Origin: Clostridium sp. LS
Lineage (GTDB): Bacteria; Bacillota; Clostridia; Clostridiales; Clostridiaceae
Assembly (NCBI RefSeq): GCF_002760435.1
Contig: NZ_AUUU01000020.1
Location: forward strand, 62,001-126,000
Length of the DNA: 64,000 nt
Reading direction: 5' to 3'
The translations under genes and the position numbers were made by a program. Positions 27,218-36,387 of this stretch are shown here, one piece after another. Each line of letters starts with the position of its first letter. Within the stretch, counting starts at the first letter, position 1. The notes under the pieces are model-generated. The model saw nothing but the letters and a program-made list of their open reading frames with translations. It was not told the origin of the DNA and made no database searches.

Positions 27218-28951
27218 ATGTACGATAAATATTTTTTTCTTCATATACCAAAAGCAGCAGGGACATCACTTTTTAAAATATATAATGATATTTTAGGAGA
27301 GGAAAATGTTAAACAATTTGTAAGCATTAATAAGGGATCAAGACAAATGGAAGTATTGAACAGGTATCCATTTCTGGGAGGACATACCAATTATTTAGAG
27401 TATTTAAAGTATTTTAGCGAAGATAGATATAGTATCACTTTTCTTAGAAATCCAATTAACAGATTTCTTTCACAATACTTTTACTATAAAAATAATGTGG
27501 GTGAAAGTAGAGAAACATCTGTTGTAAATGCAAAGAAACTTGATCTAAAATCCTATATTGAGCATTATCGACATATACAAAGATATGGTGATGTATTTAA
27601 TAGGCAACTTTTGTGTTTTACAGGATTTCAAAAGTCTTCTTTAACAGACAATGAATTATTAGAAATGGCTAAAGAAAATTTATCTAAAATAAACTTTGTA
27701 GGAATATTTGAAGAATTTAACGACTCAATTGATTTGCTATGCTATGATTGTAAATTGCCACTAGTTAATAATATACCTATAGTTAATGTAACTAATAAAA
27801 AACCAGCTTATGCTGAAATAGATGGAGATACATTAGAACTGATTAAAGAACTTAATGATTTAGACTCTCAGTTGTATGAATATGCACTTAAGCTTTTTAA
27901 TGATAAGAAAAGACAAATATTACAAGATGCTGTAAAAAGAAATTACGAAAGTTTTAACTCATATTCTAAGAATGTTTTGAATTTAGATACAATTATAAAT
28001 GATAAAGAAAATTTAAAAAAAGGTTATGAAGCTATTAGTAGTGAAAATAAAACACAAACTAATATGAATTGTGGATCTGGTGAAATAAAGATTATAAGTG
28101 CACGTGTGTACAATAGTATTAATGGAAGTTTAGTAATAGAGTCTGGTGGAGATGCCTTTATTGAAATTATTTTTAAATCATCTATTAAAGCAGAAAATAT
28201 AATGGTTGGATTTGTAATTGAGGATGAATATGGGCAAAAAATTTATGGAACAAACAGTTTATTGTTAAATCAAAGAATATCTGTTGAAAAAGATGAAAAC
28301 TATTGTGTTATATATAGTTTGAATATGAATGTAGCAGAAGGAAAATATAAATTAAATGCAACACTGCATTCAGACAAATGTTATTCTTTATGTTCAGAAC
28401 TTGAAAATAATTTCCATAGATTATTAGATTTACATATAGATGAATGCTATCATTGTCATAATAATATAACTGAATTTATAATAGAAGGAATTAAGGGAAC
28501 AGTATTTGAAGGAATAGCTAAGTTAGAACCAAGTTTATTATCAAGCAAGGTACAAATTATGGATAAGACAGATAAGGAAATTGCTGAAAAAATTTCTCTT
28601 AAGATTAAAGAAATATCCAATGAAGTGGAAGAAAAATCAGTATTTTTTTGTATCGTTGATCTAATGAATTGTACGCCTAAAATTATTAATAGTACTGGAG
28701 AGAATCCGATACATATATCTTATCACTGGCTTAATGAAAATGGAGATACCGTTACTGTTTTTGATGGGGAACGGTCACTTATAACTCCATCATTATTGCC
28801 ATTTAATCATAAAGAATATAAATTAAAAGTTATAAGTCCTGAAAGGGAAGGTAAGTATAGATTAAGGGTTACACTAGTTCAAGAAGGGATAGCTTGGTTA
28901 GATGAGCTGAATCCTTGTTTATCAGAAGATGTAATTATTGAAGTTAAATAA
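27218..28951 (+). CDS. Sulfotransferase with Wzt_C-like and second beta domain
   Basis: 577 residues, three modules. The N-terminal 240 residues are a PAPS-dependent sulfotransferase. The 5'-phosphosulfate loop is IPKAAGTS (10-17), and the 3'-phosphate site is FLRNPINRFLSQY with Arg77, Arg82 and Ser85. Residues about 288-420 form a beta domain (MVGFVIEDEYG, KIYGTNSLL, EGKYKLNATLH) that closely parallels the C-terminal cargo domain of Wzt encoded at 11154. Residues about 465-577 are a second beta domain (ISYHWLNENG, LVQEGIAW) shared with the membrane protein at 17648. I infer that the accessory domains hold the polysaccharide while the catalytic domain sulfates it. The ribosome binding site is GAGGAG. 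Sulfate-activation gene relics lie directly downstream, and an intact APS kinase is at 35784. Confidence 0.82.
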   Translation: MYDKYFFLHIPKAAGTSLFKIYNDILGEENVKQFVSINKGSRQMEVLNRYPFLGGHTNYLEYLKYFSEDRYSITFLRNPINRFLSQYFYYKNNVGESRETSVVNAKKLDLKSYIEHYRHIQRYGDVFNRQLLCFTGFQKSSLTDNELLEMAKENLSKINFVGIFEEFNDSIDLLCYDCKLPLVNNIPIVNVTNKKPAYAEIDGDTLELIKELNDLDSQLYEYALKLFNDKKRQILQDAVKRNYESFNSYSKNVLNLDTIINDKENLKKGYEAISSENKTQTNMNCGSGEIKIISARVYNSINGSLVIESGGDAFIEIIFKSSIKAENIMVGFVIEDEYGQKIYGTNSLLLNQRISVEKDENYCVIYSLNMNVAEGKYKLNATLHSDKCYSLCSELENNFHRLLDLHIDECYHCHNNITEFIIEGIKGTVFEGIAKLEPSLLSSKVQIMDKTDKEIAEKISLKIKEISNEVEEKSVFFCIVDLMNCTPKIINSTGENPIHISYHWLNENGDTVTVFDGERSLITPSLLPFNHKEYKLKVISPEREGKYRLRVTLVQEGIAWLDELNPCLSEDVIIEVK

Positions 28952-29029
28952 TTAAACTATGCTTTGAAATAAGTTATGGAGAAAATATATCTTAACTATA
29001 GAGTTTGGTTATAATACTTTTAGAAAGTA

Positions 29030-29474
29030 ATGAACTATCTTTGTAAACTAGAAAATAGCAGTGTATATATTTTAAGAGAAACTTATATAGTGAATTCAGA
29101 AATTTGGCTATGCTTTGGTCTATAGGGAAGGACAGTGCAGTTTTGCTGTGGCTGAAAAGAAAGGATTTTGGGGTCATGTCCTAATACATATAATACATAT
29201 GTATCCAATTACAAAATTCCCCAAATGATTATATATAGTGGGAATATGTAAGGATGATGAAAGCTTGATATGATATATGGTCAAAATAAAGCAGCACTAG
29301 AAAGCCAAAAGACTCTTTCAGATGGGAAAGTTAGAAGGAGTCAATACTGTTGATAATTAAGAACAGAAACTTAAAAAATACTTTAAGTAGTGAAGGCGTA
29401 AGATATGGATCAAATCATGAAACAGGTAATTATGAAGTTGGTAAGAATGAGGAACATTTTATCCACCCAATATA
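29030..29474 (+). pseudogene. cysD: Decayed cysD (sulfate adenylyltransferase subunit 2)
   Basis: Pieces of CysD can be read in shifting frames in the right order. They are LENSSVYILRET near 29048-29083, NLAMLWSIGKDSAVLLWL at 29101-29154 (the PP-loop-like SxGKDS motif), GHVLIHIIHMYP near 29172, and YGQNKAALESQKTLSDGKL at about 29276. The last are LKNTLSSEGVRY and ETGNYEVGKNEEHF up to about 29460. Several frameshifts and stops separate them, so no functional protein is possible. CysD with CysN makes APS from sulfate and ATP. The relic sits directly behind a sulfotransferase that needs the PAPS made from APS. CysN sequence is not seen. The identification rests on motif order rather than a search. 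Confidence 0.75.
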
Positions 29475-29477
29475 GAA

Positions 29478-29548
29478 ATGAGAGAGTTTGATAGAAAAAA
29501 ATATGACAACAATTTTATTGAAGTTTATGTTAATGCAAGTTTATATAC
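29478..29548 (+). pseudogene. cysC: Fragment of an APS kinase gene
   Basis: The short frame MREFDRKKYDNNFIEVYVNA continues to YTCI and a stop. It resembles the internal segment FVEVYVKASVETCI of the intact APS kinase at 35784. It lies immediately after the cysD relic, as expected for a collapsed cysD-(cysN)-cysC cluster. The fragment is only 23 codons, so confidence depends on its context. Confidence 0.5.
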
Positions 29549-29560
29549 ATGCATTTAATT

Positions 29561-29671
29561 TTGCAGGAAATCTTTTTAGATAGAGATGGAAGAGAATATA
29601 TAAATTTGTTAAAATAAATATATTAGTTATTTATGCAATGTAGATAATTTTATATTTACATTATTAAAGAA
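29561..29671 (+). pseudogene. Possible relic of a Y1 (REP/IS200-like) transposase
   Basis: QEIFLDRDGREYINLLK at 29564-29614 matches the usual 'IFLDDEDREYFLELLKK' region of Y1 transposases. About 40 bp later another frame reads VDNFIFTLLK, near the family's MDNHxHLLxK. No ends, start or continuous frame remain. It may mark the event that broke the cys genes. Confidence 0.35.
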
Positions 29672-29701
29672 GATTATTTATATGATGCGAAGGGATAAAA
29701 A

Positions 29702-30844
29702 ATGAAAGTATCACTAGAATTACATCCATGTCTAAAAAATAGATCAGGAATAGGAATTTATACATATGAAATATCAAAAAATTTGCAAAAGTTTAAGGAT
29801 ATAACTTTATGTGGAGACATATTTAATTTTATTAATAGAAATAATATAGATATAGATTTAGAAGAATTAGATTTTGAGATTAATATATTCGCCTTATTTC
29901 CTTATGGAGTTTATAGAAGAGTGTGGCATTATATACCTATAAAACATAATTGGTTATTTAATGATAAAGCTGATATATATCATTTTTTCAATTTTATAGT
30001 ACCACCTAGTATAGATGGTAAGGTTATTACTACAGTTTATGATATGACATATGAGCTTTATCCAGAAACAATGGATAAGAGGAATCTAAAAAGACTTAAA
30101 ACTGATATGCAGTATAGTGTAGAGCGGTCTGATAAGATTATTACTATATCTGAGAGTAGTAAAAAAGATATCATGAAATTTTTAAATATAGATGAATCTA
30201 AAATAGAAGTCGTATATTGCGGTGTAGACTATGATAGATTTAATAAATCTTATTCAGAAGAAGAAAAACTTAAGATAAGAGAAAAGTATAATTTACCTAA
30301 GGATTATATTTTATATATGGGAACTTTAGAGCCTAGGAAGAATATAGAGTCAATAATTGAAGCTTTTGAAATATTTAAAAGAGAAGATGGTTTAGCAAAT
30401 GAAAAAGTAAAATTAGTAATAGCAGGTAAAAAAGGCTGGCTTTTTGAAAGTATATTTAATTTAGTTGATAAGTTAAATTTAAAGGATGAGGTTATTTTTA
30501 CTGATTATGTAGATGAAAATGATAAGCCACTAATTTATAATATGGCAAGTTTATTTCTTTTCCCATCTTTATATGAGGGGTTTGGAATACCAGTGCTTGA
30601 AGCTATGGCTTCATCAGTTCCAGTTATAACATCTAATGTATCTTCGCTTCCGGAAGTAGCAGGAGATGCAGCTATTTTAGTTGCTCCAAAGGATATCAAG
30701 TCTATTGCCAAGTATATGAATGAAATTTTAATTAATGAAGAATTGAAAAAGGATTTAGTGAAAAAAGGGCATGAACAAGCAAAGAAATTTACGTGGGAAG
30801 CTTCAGCGCAAAAAGTGTATAATATTTATAAAGAGATAATATAA
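29702..30844 (+). CDS. GT4-family glycosyltransferase
   Basis: 380 residues with a complete GT-B architecture. The N-terminal loop is [18 protein letters not shown]. The interdomain [19 protein letters not shown] is typical of mannosyl/rhamnosyl transferases such as WbdB-like enzymes. [18 protein letters not shown] contains the EX7E motif. ATG 29702 is preceded by GAAGGG. No membrane anchor is seen. It is followed after 29 bp by a small membrane-anchored protein and a mannosyltransferase-like gene, forming a three-gene unit. Confidence 0.88.
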   Translation: MKVSLELHPCLKNRSGIGIYTYEISKNLQKFKDITLCGDIFNFINRNNIDIDLEELDFEINIFALFPYGVYRRVWHYIPIKHNWLFNDKADIYHFFNFIVPPSIDGKVITTVYDMTYELYPETMDKRNLKRLKTDMQYSVERSDKIITISESSKKDIMKFLNIDESKIEVVYCGVDYDRFNKSYSEEEKLKIREKYNLPKDYILYMGTLEPRKNIESIIEAFEIFKREDGLANEKVKLVIAGKKGWLFESIFNLVDKLNLKDEVIFTDYVDENDKPLIYNMASLFLFPSLYEGFGIPVLEAMASSVPVITSNVSSLPEVAGDAAILVAPKDIKSIAKYMNEILINEELKKDLVKKGHEQAKKFTWEASAQKVYNIYKEII

Positions 30845-30873
30845 GATAAAACTGACAAGAGGAATTTAGATTT

Positions 30874-31455
30874 ATGAAGAAATGTATTATGAACCTATTG
30901 AAATACATAATAGCCATATGCCTTATTGTTTCATATTTTTTTATATTGTTTAATTCTATAAATATTAATGTGCCATTAGAATATAAAATGTATTATATAA
31001 AGAAACAGCTTATGGATTGGCCAGGAATTAATGGGCTAGATTATTCTTTAAATACTAATTTAATGTTTAGTTTAGAACATAAGGATAATTTAGTTAAATG
31101 TAGGGGTAATGGATGGAATAAAATTGAAGATGATGGAACATGGACGCAAGACGATGCAAAGTTATACTTAAATTTAAACGATGAAGTAAGTGGTGATAAA
31201 ACGTTAAAATTAGTTTTAGGAAAGGCTATGCCAGATACTACGGTGCATATACTTATTAATGATAAAGAATTATTATCATTTAAGCCATTGCAGGATAAAC
31301 AAGAATATGAATTTAAAATACCAAAGGAATTTCTTAAAGATAAATTTTTATGCCTGAATTTTAAAGTAGATAATTGTAATTATATTAATGATACAAACAA
31401 TTATCATAAGAAGATATTAGCTGGAATTTTTATAGAAAGCATTAATTTATTGTAG
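30874..31455 (+). CDS. Membrane-anchored beta-sandwich protein of unknown function
   Basis: 193 residues. One hydrophobic segment near the N-terminus (about 9-27) anchors or exports the protein, and the rest is a soluble domain. The stretch GWNKIEDDGTWTQDDAKLYL, followed by VHILINDKELLSF, recalls the 'GWs..E..G.W......L' beta-sandwich found at the ends of several membrane glycosyltransferases (DUF7024-like). This suggests carbohydrate binding on the outer face. It lies between a GT4 and a PIG-V-like mannosyltransferase, 10 bp before the latter. It may serve as that enzyme's detached accessory domain. The family is not certain. Confidence 0.6.
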   Translation: MKKCIMNLLKYIIAICLIVSYFFILFNSININVPLEYKMYYIKKQLMDWPGINGLDYSLNTNLMFSLEHKDNLVKCRGNGWNKIEDDGTWTQDDAKLYLNLNDEVSGDKTLKLVLGKAMPDTTVHILINDKELLSFKPLQDKQEYEFKIPKEFLKDKFLCLNFKVDNCNYINDTNNYHKKILAGIFIESINLL

Positions 31456-31465
31456 GGGGTGCACT

Positions 31466-32629
31466 TTGGATTCGAATAATAGATTCTCATATAATTATAA
31501 AGGAAAAAAATATAATATTATTATAATAATTTTAGCACTAGTTATATTATCTAGATTATCAATGTACTTGTTGTATAAATTTGGTGGTGGAATATTTTTT
31601 GAAGGAAGAGGATCATTCATAGATGCATTTAATATTTGGGATGCTGGATGGTATAGAAGTATTATAGAGAATGGGTATAATACTTATTTTAATATAAATC
31701 AAAATGGACAGGCTAATTGGGCGTTTTTCCCATTGTATCCTATTATAATAAAATTAATTCATTTAATACTTCCCATAAATATTAATATTTTAGGAACTGT
31801 TGTATCAACAATATTCTTTGCTGGTGCATTAATAATGAGTTATTTATATATACTTGAAACTAGAGGCAATAGGAAAGAGGGGGTATTATTTGCTATTATA
31901 ATGTCCTTTGGTGTATACAGTTTTTATTTTTCAGTTCTATATACTGAATCCTTGTATATATTTTTATTAATAACTTCTTTATATTTTTTGCATAAGAGAG
32001 ATTATCTTTTAGTAGGTATATTTGGTGCACTCTTAAGTGCAACTAGAAATATGGGGGTAATGTTAGTTTTTGCAGTTGCTGTTCAGTATGTGTATGATTA
32101 TTTTAAAAATAATAAAAATATTAAAATGTTTCTTTTTGACACATTTAAGAATTCAGATTTAATTTTAGGAATATCATTAATTCCACTAGGATTGTTCTCA
32201 TACATGGCGTATTTGTGGAAATTGGTAGGAGATCCAATGGCTTTTTCAAATGTTCAAATTGCTTGGGCGAAAACAATATCCAATCCAATAAATAATTTAG
32301 TTAACGTATTATCTAATAAGGGAAAGGCTGCATTTATCTATTTATTAATGTGGGTCATATTTGTGGTTGTTTGTGTAATATGTCTGATAATTCATAAAAG
32401 ATATGTCGAAGCTGTTTTAGGGGCAATATTTATTCTTATTCCACTTTCAACAGGTTTAGCATCACTTCCTCGCTATATAATAGGATCATTTGTTTATTTA
32501 CTGGCATTCTCAGATATAATTATTACATTAAATAAAAAATTTTTAACAAGGTTAATAATTATTGGGCTTAGCATGAGTGAAATAATTTTATTAATTTTAT
32601 GGTTTAGAGCTTCAAACCTTGTATGTTAA
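31466..32629 (+). CDS. GT-C mannosyltransferase-like membrane protein
   Basis: 387 residues with about nine membrane segments. The first outer loop contains NIWDAGWYRSIIENGY and WAFFPLYPIIIKLI, which match the WDAxxY and FFPLYP pattern of PIG-V-like mannosyltransferases. These take the sugar from a polyprenyl-phosphate donor. The conserved Asp in WDAGW would be the catalytic or metal-binding residue. The start is a TTG at 31466 with GGGGGTG 6 nt upstream; no ATG is available nearby. Together with the GtrA/GT2 pair at 24796-25893 it could complete a lipid-carrier-dependent side-chain pathway. Confidence 0.8.
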   Translation: MDSNNRFSYNYKGKKYNIIIIILALVILSRLSMYLLYKFGGGIFFEGRGSFIDAFNIWDAGWYRSIIENGYNTYFNINQNGQANWAFFPLYPIIIKLIHLILPININILGTVVSTIFFAGALIMSYLYILETRGNRKEGVLFAIIMSFGVYSFYFSVLYTESLYIFLLITSLYFLHKRDYLLVGIFGALLSATRNMGVMLVFAVAVQYVYDYFKNNKNIKMFLFDTFKNSDLILGISLIPLGLFSYMAYLWKLVGDPMAFSNVQIAWAKTISNPINNLVNVLSNKGKAAFIYLLMWVIFVVVCVICLIIHKRYVEAVLGAIFILIPLSTGLASLPRYIIGSFVYLLAFSDIIITLNKKFLTRLIIIGLSMSEIILLILWFRASNLVC

Positions 32630-32717
32630 TTTCAAATATATAATGGCTGTTTCGCAATTAGTATATATATCATATAGATATTACTAAAAATACATTTCTG
32701 TTTTTATTTTAATTGAA

Positions 32718-32746
32718 TTGATAATATTATATAATAATATTATAGT
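32718..32746 (+). promoter_or_regulatory. Possible promoter for the Uma2 gene
   Basis: TTGATA (32718-32723), 17 bp, TATAGT (32741-32746). The region is very AT-rich, so chance matches are likely. Confidence 0.35.
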
Positions 32747-32768
32747 AATTGAGAGGATGTGTTGATTG

Positions 32769-33305
32769 ATGAATACTGAAAAAGGTAAATATGTTTCACC
32801 AGAAGAATTTGAAATTATTCAAGCTTCTTATGAATGTAAGATTGAATATGATAACGGTAATATAATAATGCATTCAGACACATCAGATTATCATAATGAA
32901 ATAGTGGGGAATGTTGCTGCGTATTTAAAACTTTATCTAAAAGGAAGTAAATGTAAAGTCAGAATAGAGCAAATAGAAGTTATTTTTGATGAATATCATA
33001 AATATAAACCAGATGTATTTGTTGTATGCGAAGAAGCTTCTATGAAGGGTGAAAGTTATACTTCTATACCTAAAATAATTTTTGAAGTAATTTCTAAAAG
33101 TACAGCAAGTCATGATAGAATTACTAAATTAGAGTTATATCAAAAATATGGAGTATTGGAATATAATATGGTTGAACAAAACGGTAATATAATTCAATGC
33201 ACCTTAAAAGATGAATATTATTCAATTAACACTTATCATCATGGAGATATTTATGTTAGTTCAGTATTTCCAGATTTGAAAATTCGTTTAGAAGATATTT
33301 TTTGA
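32769..33305 (+). CDS. Uma2-family (DUF820) putative endonuclease
   Basis: 178 residues of the Uma2 family, a PD-(D/E)XK nuclease-like fold common in bacteria but of unclear role. The fold core is visible as KYKPDVFVV, then IIFEVISKST, with TKLELYQKYGVLEYNMV after it. The last segment has NMV where most relatives have WIV. The start is ATG 32769, with GAGAGGATG upstream; a TTG directly before it is also in frame. It is a free-standing gene between glycan genes, closed by its own terminator. A deleted copy lies at 36388-36551, and a second, different Uma2 gene begins at 36554. Confidence 0.8.
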   Translation: MNTEKGKYVSPEEFEIIQASYECKIEYDNGNIIMHSDTSDYHNEIVGNVAAYLKLYLKGSKCKVRIEQIEVIFDEYHKYKPDVFVVCEEASMKGESYTSIPKIIFEVISKSTASHDRITKLELYQKYGVLEYNMVEQNGNIIQCTLKDEYYSINTYHHGDIYVSSVFPDLKIRLEDIF

Positions 33306-33330
33306 AATAATTATTTCTATATAAAGTTGT

Positions 33331-33370
33331 ACCCAACAGAGAATATAAGTTTTCTGTTGGGTTTTGTTTT
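33331..33370 (+). terminator. Intrinsic terminator after the first Uma2 gene
   Basis: A 10-bp stem, ACCCAACAGA (33331-33340) with TCTGTTGGGT (33353-33362), followed by TTTGTTTT. It begins 25 bp after the stop codon. Confidence 0.8.
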
Positions 33371-33428
33371 ATCTTATGTTATTATGATTTTATTATGAAA
33401 TAGATTATTTATATGAGGTAATAAAATA

Positions 33429-34607
33429 GTGAAGATTTTATATTTAACCGCAAGGCAGCCTTATCCTGTAACTAAAGGTGATCAAATAATTGCTTATGAA
33501 CAAATAAAAGAGCTTAGTGATAGACACGACATATTTTTAGTTTCATTTTACAATGAAGATTGTGATGTATTATTAAATGAAATGAATAAATATTGTAAGA
33601 AAATTTACCTCTTTAAGGATAGCAAAATAAAGCAATTAATAGCGATGCTAAAAACTTTTGTTAACTTTAGTTCAATACAAGCTAATTGTTATTATAGATA
33701 TAATGTAAATAAAAAAGTAAAAGAAATTTATAATGAAATTAGGCCAGATATAGTACATGTTCAAAGCTTTAGAATGGCTAAATACTTCTTTGATGATAAT
33801 ATTAAGAAAAAGAGTATTGATTTAATTGATGCGTATTCTTTAAATATGCTAAATAGAGCTAAAAAGGCTAAGAATATACTTAAGCCATTATGGTATATTG
33901 AATATCATCTTTTAAAAAAGTTTGAAAAAGATATTTTGAAGAATTATAAATATAAACTTATAGTAGCTAAAAGAGATAAAGATTATTTAGAAGATGAAAG
34001 CATAGTAATTAATTATAATGGAACAAGTTTGGATAATGAAAATAAACAAGAAACTATTGGGAAAGATAATATAAATATAGTTTTCCAGGGAAATATGTCT
34101 TATTATCCTAATGTGCAGGCAGTAAAATTTCTAATAGAAGAATTATTACCTAAGATAAAACTAATATACCCTAAGATAAAACTTTCTGTAGTTGGTAGTA
34201 ATCCAAGTAAGGATATATTAAAATATAAAAGCGAACAAATTGAATTTACAGGCTATGTTGATTCTATGAAACCTTATCTTAATGCGGCTGACATGGCTAT
34301 ATATCCTATTTTTTCAGCAACAGGAATTCAAAACAAGGTATTAGAAGCTATGGCAAGTAAAGTACCATGTATAATATCTAAAGAAGCGGCCTTAGGTGTG
34401 CCAGGTTTAATAGATAAAAAAAATATATTAATTGCTGATAATTTAGAGAAATATATAAGCTATTTTGAATTTATATTAAATAATAAAGCTAGTATTAATT
34501 CAATAGTAAATGAGGGATATAATTTGATTAAGGAAAAATACTCTTGGAAGAGGCATGTATCAGTTCTTGAGAATACATGGATAGATAAAGTGGTGAAGGA
34601 ACAGTGA
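33429..34607 (+). CDS. GT4-like glycosyltransferase
   Basis: 392 residues. It opens with LYLTARQPYPVTKGDQI, the N-terminal loop of GT-B enzymes in exopolysaccharide clusters. FQGNMSYYPNVQAVKFLIEE starts the second half, and IYPIFSATGIQNKVLEAMAS is the donor-binding region. The start is GTG 33429, with GAGGT upstream. The gene overlaps the next one by four bases (GTGA), so the two are translationally coupled. The substrate cannot be read from sequence. Confidence 0.83.
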   Translation: MKILYLTARQPYPVTKGDQIIAYEQIKELSDRHDIFLVSFYNEDCDVLLNEMNKYCKKIYLFKDSKIKQLIAMLKTFVNFSSIQANCYYRYNVNKKVKEIYNEIRPDIVHVQSFRMAKYFFDDNIKKKSIDLIDAYSLNMLNRAKKAKNILKPLWYIEYHLLKKFEKDILKNYKYKLIVAKRDKDYLEDESIVINYNGTSLDNENKQETIGKDNINIVFQGNMSYYPNVQAVKFLIEELLPKIKLIYPKIKLSVVGSNPSKDILKYKSEQIEFTGYVDSMKPYLNAADMAIYPIFSATGIQNKVLEAMASKVPCIISKEAALGVPGLIDKKNILIADNLEKYISYFEFILNNKASINSIVNEGYNLIKEKYSWKRHVSVLENTWIDKVVKEQ

Positions 34608-35713
34608 AGATAGTAATAGATATAAGAAAACTTTCAAATAAGCCTAGCGGTATAGGCATGTACATTTATAACTTTATAAAAGGTTTAATGAATTACAGTG
34701 ACATGGAGATAGTCGGAATAACAGATGTGTTGGTAAGCAACGAAATTTTAGAGTTGAAAGCTTTAGGTTTAAAGATTATTGAATATGGAAAAGAAGTAAA
34801 TAATAATTTTGAAGTATTTAAATATTTTAAGTTTAGTGAAAATGTTATAGAAAAGGAAAATCCAAATATTTTTTGGGAGCCTAATTTTATAATACCAATT
34901 AATCTTAAGAGAAAGTTTAAAAATGTAAAATTTATAATAACTATATTTGATTTAATACCTATATTAAATCCTGAATTTTGTTCTATGCAATACAGACTAT
35001 ACTTTAGATATTTTTTATATAAAACAATTAAGCAAGTGGATAATATAATATATATTTCAGATACTGTAAAAAAACAATGTGAGGGTAGATATAAAGTTAT
35101 AGAAAATAAAAAGTCATTATTAAATTATGTAATTATAGACAAAGAAGAATTTAATGCAATTAATCCAAAGGATTATAACTATTTTTTATTTATAGGCAAT
35201 ATAGAAGAAAGAAAAGGAATAAGAATTTTACTAGATGCCTATGAAAAGTATATTGAAAGTAGTGGAAATAAAACTCTTAAAATTGTTGGAAGCATTAGGG
35301 ACAAAAGTATCGAAAGTTTAATTGATGATAAAATCAATAAACATAATGGTAAAATAGAATATTTGGGGTATGTGGATGCTAATACAAAAAATACTTTAAT
35401 TCAAAACAGTTCAGCATTAATATTTCCGTCATATGTTGAAGGGTTTGGCATTCCACCTGTTGAAGCTCTAATGTGTGGAAAACCTGTTATAGTAAGCAAT
35501 ATTGAAATATTTAGAGAAATATTAGGTGACAATGGAAATTACTTTGATATTACGGGCAATTATAAGCATAGTGTAAATATGCTGTGCGATAAAATGTTTG
35601 ATTATAAAATAATAGATAATGAAAGCAGAGAAAAACTTATACAAAAATATAGTTCTAAGTATTTGTCAGAGAATTTAATAAGGTTTTTAGAAACTATAAT
35701 CAAAGATAATTGA
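34604..35713 (+). CDS. GT4-family glycosyltransferase
   Basis: 369 residues. NKPSGIGMYIYNFIKGL is the acceptor loop, FIGNIEERKGIRILLDAYEK marks the interdomain region, and FPSYVEGFGIPPVEALMCGK carries the EX7E motif. It begins at GTG 34604, overlapping the previous stop, with AAGGA as ribosome binding site. The gene resembles the GT4 at 29702 in its motif spacing but is clearly diverged. It is followed after 70 bp by the APS kinase gene, which places sugar transfer and sulfate activation in the same neighbourhood. Confidence 0.85.
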   Translation: MKIVIDIRKLSNKPSGIGMYIYNFIKGLMNYSDMEIVGITDVLVSNEILELKALGLKIIEYGKEVNNNFEVFKYFKFSENVIEKENPNIFWEPNFIIPINLKRKFKNVKFIITIFDLIPILNPEFCSMQYRLYFRYFLYKTIKQVDNIIYISDTVKKQCEGRYKVIENKKSLLNYVIIDKEEFNAINPKDYNYFLFIGNIEERKGIRILLDAYEKYIESSGNKTLKIVGSIRDKSIESLIDDKINKHNGKIEYLGYVDANTKNTLIQNSSALIFPSYVEGFGIPPVEALMCGKPVIVSNIEIFREILGDNGNYFDITGNYKHSVNMLCDKMFDYKIIDNESREKLIQKYSSKYLSENLIRFLETIIKDN

Positions 35714-35783
35714 TAAAAAAATCACTAAAGAATTAAACTTAAATTTTTATTAGTAGCATAATATAAGTAAGGAGATAAACATT

Positions 35784-36377
35784 ATGACAAAAGAGAACCT
35801 AGTGTGGCAAGATGGAAAGGTAACATATGAAGAAAGGTGCAAACTTATTAATCAAAACGGATTAGTTATATGGTTTACGGGAATGTCGGGTTCGGGTAAA
35901 TCAACTATTGCAGTAGAACTTGAAAAAGAATTGATGCAGAAAGGTAAATTAGTATATAGATTAGATGGAGATAACATAAGACATGGGCTATGCTCAGATT
36001 TGGGGTTTTCTGAAGAAGATAGAACTGAAAATATTAGAAGAATAACAGAAGTAGCTCATTTATTTAAGGATGCTGGAGTTATTACCCTTGTATCATTTAT
36101 TTCTCCATTAGAATCAATGCGTAAATTAGCAAGAGATAAAATAGGAGCAGATTCTTTTGTTGAAGTATATGTAAAAGCAAGTGTTGAGACTTGCATTAAA
36201 AGAGACCCAAAAGGTATGTATAAAAAAGCTTTAGCTGGACAGATAGATAATTTCACTGGAATTTCAGCTACTTATGAAGAGCCAGTGAATCCAGATATTG
36301 TTGTTGATACAGAGACTTTATCTGTGGATAAGAGTATTGATGCCATTTTAAGTTACATAGAGAGATATATTGAATAG
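35784..36377 (+). CDS. cysC: Adenylylsulfate (APS) kinase
   Basis: 197 residues. It phosphorylates APS with ATP to make PAPS, the sulfate donor. The P-loop is GMSGSGKST. The APS-site residues lie in LDGDNIRHGLCSDLGFS and EDRTENIRRITEVA. SFISPLESMRKLAR and FVEVYVKASVETCIKRDPKG complete the family signature. The start is ATG with AAGGAG 10 nt upstream. The gene is intact, whereas the cysD and cysC relics at 29030-29548 are broken. The cell must obtain APS from ATP sulfurylase encoded elsewhere. The likely consumer in this region is the sulfotransferase at 27218. Confidence 0.93.
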   Translation: MTKENLVWQDGKVTYEERCKLINQNGLVIWFTGMSGSGKSTIAVELEKELMQKGKLVYRLDGDNIRHGLCSDLGFSEEDRTENIRRITEVAHLFKDAGVITLVSFISPLESMRKLARDKIGADSFVEVYVKASVETCIKRDPKGMYKKALAGQIDNFTGISATYEEPVNPDIVVDTETLSVDKSIDAILSYIERYIE

Positions 36378-36387
36378 AATTGGATTA

